This document shows, piece after piece, positions 33,998-40,982 of a stretch of 40,982 nt of DNA; the first letter of the stretch is position 1, and the number at the start of each line of letters is the position of its first letter. The DNA comes from Gonapodya prolifera JEL478 (lineage: Eukaryota > Monoblepharomycota > Monoblepharidomycetes > Monoblepharidales > Gonapodyaceae). The stretch covers positions 22,746-63,727 of the forward strand of contig KQ965889.1 of assembly GCA_001574975.1 (NCBI GenBank). The letters run 5' to 3'. The notes beneath the pieces are model-generated. The model saw nothing but the letters and a program-made list of their open reading frames with translations. It searched no databases and was not told the DNA's origin. The position numbers were made by a program, and so were the translations under genes.

Positions 33998-36119
33998 TCA
34001 GACACCCGAATCATCCATTTCCCACGTTTTCGGCCATGAGTCCCAATTCTTGCATACACGGTCGTAGTCTTGGATCTCGCTCGCAACAACGGCTGGTATT
34101 TCATCTGGCCTTTCAACAAACTGCATGGCCAAACCTTGGCTGACGTGCCATGCCTGTTTGATACAACGAGTACTCAGTTGATATCACAAACGTCCCGATT
34201 GGAGAGATCAAACTTACAATATGGCAGTGCATGAGCCATGATCCAGGATTGTCTGTCAACATCGCAATGACAGTGTAGCCGCCACCGTAGAGTGTCACAG
34301 TATCCCTCCGCGGCGGGTTCACCGTATTCAAGTTGACGAGTAGGGGTACAAAAGGTCCCTTTCCTTGTGCGAGAATGTAGAAGTCGTGCCCATGCAGGTG
34401 CATGGGGTGGAACGCATTGACTAGTGTCAGGTCTTGAATGACCCAGTACGCCCATTTGTTGGCCGGTTTGACGGTGTACACGTTGGACTTGGTAGGCAGG
34501 GATAAGTCTCCATTGTAAATGGATCGCGTGGTCGGGTCTGACCAGTTCACTTCAAGAGACTTGGAGTGGAGTGTCCAATGGAAAACAAGATCGAGCTCGT
34601 AGTACCTGAATTGACAAGACCAAGTGCGTCAATGGTCTGTGCGGGAAGACAGCGACACATTATCTCAAACAGAAAGACGCACCATTGCAAAGCGATATTG
34701 TCAAGTATAGTGGCTCCACCGACGTTTATTGCTACCCAGGGTACGAGGTTGCTTGGTTTCTCATCACCGCATGAGTTTGTAATTGTTGGCGAGACCTTGG
34801 TCGTTGGAAGAGCAGTCTGGTCCGCACCAACATATCGGAACACGCCAAGAATATTGTTCTTGTTGCCGTTGTCGTTTTGGTTGCATGCTGCAAACAATTA
34901 CCGCATTGATTTCCAAAGATATCTCGTTGCAAAACTAGCAACACTCACCTGTTTGGTATATCGCACGGATCCAATAGTTTCCAATCGGCTGATTTGCTTC
35001 CACTACAATATCGTACCTCTGCCCAGACACGATTATGATGTTATCTGTCTCGTAGGGCACTATCGGCACAAAGTCAGCAGAGATGACTTTGAATTTATGC
35101 CCGTCGATGGTGAACTTGAAGTACCCGTCGACTTGTGCACCAATAATCCGCATGCGATACTTGTTCCGACTGGTGACGTTGACTTGAAACCTGGCACCTC
35201 CACCCTTGCATTTGGGGTCAGTCGAGCGAGAGCAGTCGTAGGGGTTCAACCCGTTAATGAGGCCGTTCTCCAAGACGGGTTGGTAGAGCGCCACCTTGCG
35301 TTGAGTCCACTGCCAAATGGTGAACGCCGAGACGTGGCCCCAATCTTGCAGCATGACGGGGCCAAGATCCACGTCGTAATTGGCAGTTGCGGGTCCGTAA
35401 ATCACAAGCGGGCCGACCATACCGTCACCGAGCTGAAGGCTGAAATGGGAATGATAGAAAGATGTGCCGTACTGCGTTGCATGGAATTTGTACGTCATTG
35501 TGTCACCGGGTGCGATGGGGCACTGCGTCACGCCAGGAACGCCGTCAGCGTTGTTTGTATTTCGTTGCTGGATACCGTGCCAGTGGATTGCAGTGCTTGC
35601 GGTCGGGAAGGAAGTCGGCACATCAATTGTCATTTGGTAACTTTTGATGAATGGCAGGCGATGAAGCACTCACCCATTGTCCAAAAGGTTATTTGTGACG
35701 TGTATGACAATATTGTCACCCCAGTTCGCCTCAATCAAAGGTCCAGGTATTGTCCCATTGAACGTGAGTACCTGGCGCTCGTACCCATCAGGCGCCAGCG
35801 TTGTGCTCATGACGGAGAGCCAGTACTGATAGTGGTGCAGGAGGAAACATATTAACCCGCCGCCTGACAGGTACCACCACCCTTAAATCAGTCATCAAAA
35901 GCAGCTCACCTCCCGCGTAACGCCCGTGTTGGGAACGACTTCGTACCAGTTCGTATTGATATCGTACTGGCCCCAGCACTGGCGATTTGCTGGTCCATTT
36001 GCGCAGCTCGCCCGACTCGACAGATGTGGCCCATCTTTTGATGTGAACGCGGGCAGGGCGGGCAGGGCGGAGCCCAGTGACAGGAAGGAAACGAGCGATA
36101 CCACAGCCACCAGCTTCAT
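33998..36119 (-). CDS. Laccase (multicopper oxidase), ascomycete-type
   Basis: Secreted copper oxidase of phenols with O2 reduction to water. The ATG at 36119-36117 begins a signal peptide ([20 protein letters not shown]). Domains in order: [130 protein letters not shown], and across an intron [18 protein letters not shown]. All four copper motifs are complete. The residue ten after the type-1 Cys is Leu, as in many fungal laccases. The protein ends DDSGV (TCA at 33998-34000 on the plus strand), like the DSG(L/I/V) C-terminal plug of ascomycete laccases. Four or more short introns. A broken copy of one exon-intron piece lies at 40236-40412. Confidence 0.92.
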
Positions 36120-36555
36120 CGTGCGTTCGGGGAATAGCGTGTTGGAAGATGGAGCGAGAGTCGAGTCTGGATAAGTGTTAGACTTCTCGTGCTATGCCCC
36201 GCCGCAACAGATTCCGCTTCGGCATTGTACATCGCCGAAGAACATCTCCCGCGTAAATGAAGACAGCGGACACTGTTCGCTTTAGAGACACCCAGAATTT
36301 TCGTTGGGTTTTCATTTGAGTGCAAAGCTGGATCGGTCGATTCGGTGGAGCTGTTTTCCTTTTGAAGCCACGTGCACCAGCTCTCATTGCGTTTGAGTTC
36401 AAACACCACGTTTTCCGCATCGATCGATGGAATAATGTTCAGTGATGTCGGTGGGTGACATCTGGTCATTTTGGCCACGGCAGTGAAGGATATGTAGTCT
36501 ATTCACAACGTGGAAATATGCCAAACATTGCTTATGTTACTCGGTAGGTGATATC
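36120..36555. other. Region upstream of laccase
   Basis: Lies between the laccase ATG and the stop of the histidine kinase, both on the minus strand. It should contain the laccase promoter and the kinase 3' untranslated region. A minus open frame here has no recognisable sequence. No clear TATA box was noticed. Confidence 0.5.
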
Positions 36556-39500
36556 TTACACAGACGTGATATGAGACTGGCAGAACTCGTTACTCGGTGT
36601 TACGGTCGTGAGAAATAAAGTCCAATAGAGCAGAAGCCAGAGAGTCTCATCGCGCATCGGAGTGAGTGGACCATTGACCCTCCTCTTCGCAAGCTCCGAA
36701 ATAGCTTTCTCCAAAGCTTGTCGCAGCGCACCGAGGATTGTCGGCTTCGCAACAAAGTCTTCCATTCCCGCGTTCCTACCTTGCACAATGTCGTGCTCGT
36801 ATGCATTCGCCGAGACTGCAATAATGCTGAAAAAGCTGCCGTGAGCTACACCGAACGAAGATGTGCGGAAATGGTACTCACTAGGGTTGTTTATCCGGTG
36901 GGATTCCCAGGGTATTCCGTATTGCATAAGTTGCCTCAAGGCCACTCAAAATCGGCATCTGCAGGTCCATAAGTACTAGATTGAAGTGCTGATTCTTGTC
37001 GGCTGCCTTTGCAACAAGCTCCACCGCTTCCTTCCCATTCATTGCAGCTACCGCCTGGACGCCCATGCTTCCCAAAAACTTTCTCATCAGGGCCTGGTTG
37101 ATTTCATTGTCTTCAACACTCAGAATCCGAAGGGGAAATGGAGCTTCGAGGAGGTGTCGAGATTTCTCAGATGTTTTGGGTTGTTGTCCCACATTTTGGG
37201 GTGTGGAGCTTTGACGCGTGAGGGGTTTGCGTCGCTTGGCAACAGATGCCTTGATGGTAAAAGCAAGCGATGTGCCCTGGCCTTCGGTACTTTTGAGCCA
37301 AATACGGCCGCCCATAAGCTCGACCAGTTGCCGAGAAATGGCGAGACCTTGCATAACACATTGTGTTGGAGGTACGCAAAGGGGAGAATCGTCATGTTGA
37401 AGACGCACCTAAACCTGTGCCCCTGTGTGAAGGGCTTGAGGTGAAGCTGACTTGGCTAAAATCCAAATCGCGAATGAAGCAGGTCAATGCTGAAGTTTGT
37501 TCGATTCCTCGGATATCACTCACCTAAATGGCTTAAATAGCTCCGCCTGGGACGCATATGGTACGCCGCACCCAGTGTCCTGCAAGAAAAAGATGAAAGT
37601 TAGAGAATGTGTTTCCGACCAGAGAAATCCCGCTTACCTTCACCACAAACAGCAAATCTGTGTCCACCATACCCTCCATATTGCTGTCGTCTGAATGTAA
37701 TCGTCTCATCTCTCCAACCGTATTGACCATCAGTTCCACAGTGCCCCGTTCTGTGAACTTGAAAGCGTTCACAACTAGATTGTACAGCACCTGAAATAGA
37801 TGAAGGATTGGGAATAGATTGCGACGTGACAATCATTTGCAGCCAAGTAAACTTGAATCACCTGCCGCAATCTGCTTCCATCAACTAGCACCCGTGAAGG
37901 CACCTCCTGCGAAACGTGGACCGACGACACGATTTCCTTGGACGAAAAGGCGGGGCGAGTCGAGTTGACGACCGACTGGGCAATCTCGGTGATATTCGTT
38001 GGTGTGGGATGGATAGTGTACTTGCCCCTGGAGACGTTGACGAGTTTCATGATAACGTATCCAGGCCTCATCAACCAATGATCGCTCACGCTTCGATCTT
38101 GGCAAGGTCCAGTATGTCGTCAATGATTTGTTTCAGGGCGACGCNGCACTGTGTCATGTCCTCCACACATTCGGACTGTTCTGGGGTGAGGTTGTCCAAG
38201 TTCTGAAGAAGCTGGATCATTCCTGGGAGTCTGTCAAGTCTCCGAACAACGCTTCTACGAGTCCAATCTTCTCACCTAAAAGACCATGCAGCGGTGTCCG
38301 AATCTCATGTGATACATTGGCCATTAGTCGATCTTTCATTCCAGCTGCGTGTCGCGCCTCTTTTAGGGCGTTGTCGAGAGCCTCTTTCTGCTGTGCTAGC
38401 GTATGCTCAAGCTCGCGGTCAATCTGAATTGCGAACGGAGGGTTAGTTTTAGCGAATATGTTGGGAAGAGGTCCTTGAATCTTTGCCAGACTCACAGTGA
38501 TCCCAATCCAGAACTCCGTATCATAAAGGCCCTTAAATGGCAGACTCATGGTGCGGACTGGTACCACTGTTCCATCGGCCGCTACGATCGCACTCTCCGT
38601 GACACGGAGTGCTATCTGGCTTTCATGGCTTTCAGGATTGCGAAGAGAGTTCCCAGGCTGAACGAGATCCTTCCACCCATACCCAAGGAAGTGCTCGCCA
38701 TTAATGTTTACTTGACGTGATAGTACGAGAAAATTTGTGAGACATCGCTGAAACGGCAGGATCAGATATTTTCAAACTCACGGACTCTTTGGACGTAATC
38801 ATTGTTGGAACAATAGACGATACACTGATTGGAATCCGAGACATGCAACATAGCTGGAATCATATCAAGAATAGCTTGGAAGAGGAGGTGGACAGGTTCG
38901 TCATTAGAGTGAAGGGGGCCGTCGTAAGCTCATTAAGATTGGGGCTTGATTAGTTCGGTGGTCTGATGTCCGCAAAATAGCCATCCTTCTACCCCCTGCC
39001 TTCTCTCCTTATGTGCTCACTTGTCACGAGAAACAGTGGTCCCATTTCTGAGTCGCCAAAGTGCTCGATCTCACAAACAACCTTTTGTTTCCCAACTGCA
39101 TTTTCATCAATGAGCCCCCCTCCCTCTCTTCCAGTCGCCCCTCTGATCTCAGCAAGTCTGTCTGGTAGAAAGTTGGTTCCCGTGGACGATAATATGAAGA
39201 GCTGCTCGATCGTCGTGTTCGGCGTCGGAATGGCCGATGCGGCGTTCCCAAGAAGAATTCGCCGAGCACGGTGTCCCGTCTGCAGTACTTCGTGACACGC
39301 GGTGATCATATCATCGACAATGGCTTGTGGCCTGTCAAGGTCACGGCCAAGGAGTGCGTTGATGGGGTTTTGGTACCAGAAGCTTCAAATTTCCGGGTTC
39401 AGAGTGCTCTAAAGTTGATTCCTTCAAAGAAGAGACCCACTAGCGACGGCGGTTGGTCTCTGTCACGTACAGCTTCCTGATATCCTGTGACCCGTCCTCC

Positions 39501-39907
39501 AAAGTTTCGAGACAAACTACTGAACACGAGAAAGGGGAAGGACCCATCACATCCTAAATTGCAAGGAACGTCAAAGCTTGGAACGCTTCCACACGTCCTT
39601 GCGAAATTTGATTGCACCTTTTCCGCGGTGTGGAGCCTCGGCTCCTCTCTCAACCGGAGCGACAACTCCGGAAACGACGGCTTCCGCAGGCGAGCGAGCT
39701 CCCGTTCCAGATGCTGAACTCTCCTCTCAAGGAAAACGAGTCGGTCGCAGCAGGTCGTCGATGAGCAGGACCAGGAGGGGAGCGGGAGAGAATGAAGAGG
39801 TTCCTGAGATCGAAGACGGGACCCAACGTGAACTTACATTCCACAGGGTGGAGCTTTGATTGGGAAAGCGAGCAAACCTGCGTGTTGCAGAAAGCCTCTG
39901 CATTCAT
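36556..39907 (-). CDS. Hybrid histidine kinase (sensor, HisKA, HATPase, receiver)
   Basis: A fungal hybrid kinase: autophosphorylates on His and passes phosphate to its own receiver Asp. The N-terminus is tentative (ATG 39907); a coiled segment RVQHLERELARLRK follows. Then come EVLQTGHRARRILLGNAASA with a helix-rich sensor (GAF- or PAS-like) near 39000-39400, a PAS-like segment HFLGYGWKDLV and VTESAIVAADGTVVPVRTM near 38560-38700, the linker helix DRELEHTLAQQKEALDNALK, and the H-box MANVSHEIRTPLHGLLG with His codon 38307-38309. QIIDDILDLAKIEA follows. The ATPase has N-box LYNLVVNAFKFTERGTVEL and G2 GLAISRQLVELMGGRIWLKS. The receiver has LRILSVEDNEIN, LVLMDLQMPILSGLEA (Asp codon 36965-36967), IIAVSANAYE and FVAKPTILGALRQALEKA. 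A hydrophobic tail (LWLLLYWTLFLTTV) ends the frame and may be intron read-through. Base 38145 is N, inside the first helix hairpin. Confidence 0.85.
38145..38145. other. Ambiguous base (N)
   Basis: The only N in the window, in the histidine kinase HisKA region. It makes one codon of the minus-strand frame (between TQC and VALKQIIDD) undefined. It suggests draft-quality sequence. Confidence 0.99.
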
Positions 39908-40235
39908 CTTCTTCAGCCCTCTGGTTGGGTGGGTAATCTTCTGAGGTGCGTGTTGTGGATGATTTCAAACCGAAGCGGAACACATTTTGTGGAAGTGACT
40001 CTTCTCACTGAAAGCTGCAAAGCAAGCCTAGCAAAATTTCAGCGTCGAATCTTTGTCAGGATTTAACTTTTTGCGTTCAGCTCGAACTTCCCCCCTGTCG
40101 ACCATAGGTGAAGTATTGATTTGTGGGGACCCGGCGTGCTCACGAACTTTGTAGTGCGACGTGTGTCGCTGCTTTGCCCCTTTTCACCAAGCCTGCCACC
40201 CCCAGAATTTGCAAACTCGGGCATTTGGTGAGCCC
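39908..40235. other. Intergenic region upstream of the histidine kinase
   Basis: No gene recognised. The stretch presumably holds the kinase promoter; short plus-strand frames here have no familiar motif. Confidence 0.5.
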
Positions 40236-40412
40236 TGCTGCGGTCGAGAAGGAAGACACATCAATTGTCATTTGGTAACTTTAGATGAATGGCAGGCGAT
40301 GGAGCACTCACCCATTGTCCAAAAATTTATTCGCGAAGTGTATGATAACATTGTCACCCCAGTTCGCCTCAATCAAAGGCCCAGGTATTGTTCGGTTGAT
40401 CGTTAGTACCTG
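40236..40412 (-). pseudogene. Laccase fragment (partial duplicate of 35600-35777)
   Basis: The minus strand encodes [33 protein letters not shown] and then a gtgagt donor and about 60 bp of intron, matching the intact laccase at 35600-35777 in exon and intron alike with roughly 10-15% differences by eye. No further laccase motif (HWHGI, HSHF, HCH) is found on either side, so this is a truncated genomic duplicate, not a gene. Homology stops abruptly near 40412 (caggta) and near 40236. Confidence 0.9.
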
Positions 40413-40740
40413 TGTGTGGGTGCTGGAAGAGGGTCGGAGATGTGGTGGGGGTGGTGTTGCCGTGTGCGGGGGGTATTCCTGTCGACCCCACAGAGAGAGC
40501 GCGATGATCGATTGTGGAGCGATAGGGCCGAATGGGGAGTCGCGGTGAGAGATCCAAAGGCTGGAGAGAGACGCCGCGAGAGACTAGCTCAGTGGAGAAG
40601 CGTAGTGCACTCAGATACACCAGAGGAGCGTGCATCAGAGCTTATGCTGGGAATTGAGTCTGATTCTCGTACCACTACGTTACAAGCTTTGCTTAAATAG
40701 TCTGTCAGGGGGAGCGGGTGGGGGTTGCCGAGTGCGTCCG
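40413..40740. other. Region beyond the laccase fragment
   Basis: GA/GT-rich sequence with short frames and no recognisable protein. On the minus strand, upstream laccase exons would be expected here if the copy were whole; none is seen. Confidence 0.5.
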
Positions 40741-40754
40741 AAGGCACGCGACCA

Positions 40755-40885
40755 GCGTGTAAGAGAGCCGTGTACGAGCGAGAGAGAGCCGAGTACGAAT
40801 GAGAGAGAGCCGAGAGGGAGCCGAGAGGCCACGCCGAGTGACCTGAGAGCCGAGACGAGCAAGTGGGAACGAGTGAGACGAGTGA
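40755..40885 (+). repeat. Degenerate GA-rich tandem repeat
   Basis: Imperfect units of about 20 bp built on gagagagccgagtacga recur (for example at about 40763, 40784 and 40803) and decay into shorter gagccgag and gagacgagtgag units. Low-complexity DNA; no gene is evident. Confidence 0.65.
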
Positions 40886-40982
40886 GATTCGAAGTCCAAA
40901 GGCTTGTTCTTAGCATTTCTACAAGTGTTTATATAGCTCCAATTCTAGTTTACGCTTTTCATATTCTGCTTATCAAATCGTG

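Noticed and set aside
34566-35855. 429-codon plus-strand open frame
   Set aside because: Antisense of the laccase, whose copper motifs and splice sites are clear on the minus strand.
21181-39907. Response regulator and hybrid histidine kinase as a partner pair
   Set aside because: They are about 14 kb apart with many unrelated genes between; fungal phosphorelay genes are usually unlinked, so position gives no support.
1-40982. tRNA genes, rRNA, CRISPR arrays, autonomous transposons
   Set aside because: No tRNA A/B box pair, no rRNA core sequence, no regularly spaced identical repeats, and no transposase or reverse transcriptase motif were seen by eye.
40755-40982. Subtelomeric or telomeric repeat at the window end
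   Set aside because: The GA-rich units are degenerate and unlike the fungal telomere repeat TTAGGG; ordinary low-complexity DNA explains them.

Overview
The window is nuclear DNA of a fungus. Its genes are cut by many short GT-AG introns, mostly about 50-100 bp, and carry conserved eukaryotic proteins on both strands. A homologue of the centriole/basal-body protein CCDC61 (VFL3) points to a zoosporic fungus with a flagellated stage, most likely a chytrid in the broad sense. A laccase, hybrid histidine kinase, cofilin, BMS1, VPS52, RALGAPB and DDB1 fit a fungus. The lineage is inferred from gene content, not from any phylogenetic test.

Layout. 1-1212: 3' part of BMS1 (+). 1406-2498: mRNA cap guanine-N7 methyltransferase (+). 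2598-3394: cofilin (+), convergent with VPS52 of the GARP complex (3477-6912, -). CCDC61/VFL3 (7130-10015, +) diverges from VPS52 across 217 bp. 10621-17981: RALGAPB, beta subunit of a Ral/Rheb-type GAP complex (+). 18275-20319: secreted GH26-like glycosidase with a probable GPI signal (-). 20418-20890: frameshifted Nudix hydrolase (+). 21181-22223: response-regulator protein (-). 22323-27161: DDB1 (+). 27558-28080: small membrane protein resembling AGTRAP (+). 28377-30460: two related MYND-finger genes in tandem (-). 30740-33819: PH-domain, poly-proline protein with repeated helical motifs (+). 33998-36119: laccase (-). 36556-39907: hybrid histidine kinase (-). 40236-40412: broken laccase copy. 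The window ends in degenerate GA-rich repeats.

Most genes are housekeeping functions (ribosome assembly, capping, actin turnover, endosome-to-Golgi tethering, ubiquitin ligase adaptor, small-GTPase control) with no operon-like link. The right half is more accessory: secreted enzymes, two-component signalling, MYND paralogues and a proline-rich cytoskeletal candidate.

The most unusual signal is a GC-rich, hairpin-forming repeat family. It lies inside unusually long introns of three different genes (VPS52, CCDC61, DDB1), each time in the sense orientation of the host gene, as an introner-like element would. Other notable points are start codons split from the rest of the CDS by an intron (cofilin, DDB1), a 24-nt micro-exon carrying a receiver-domain phospho-aspartate, and apparent one-base shifts at short homopolymers in 20.5-21.4 kb that look like sequencing errors.
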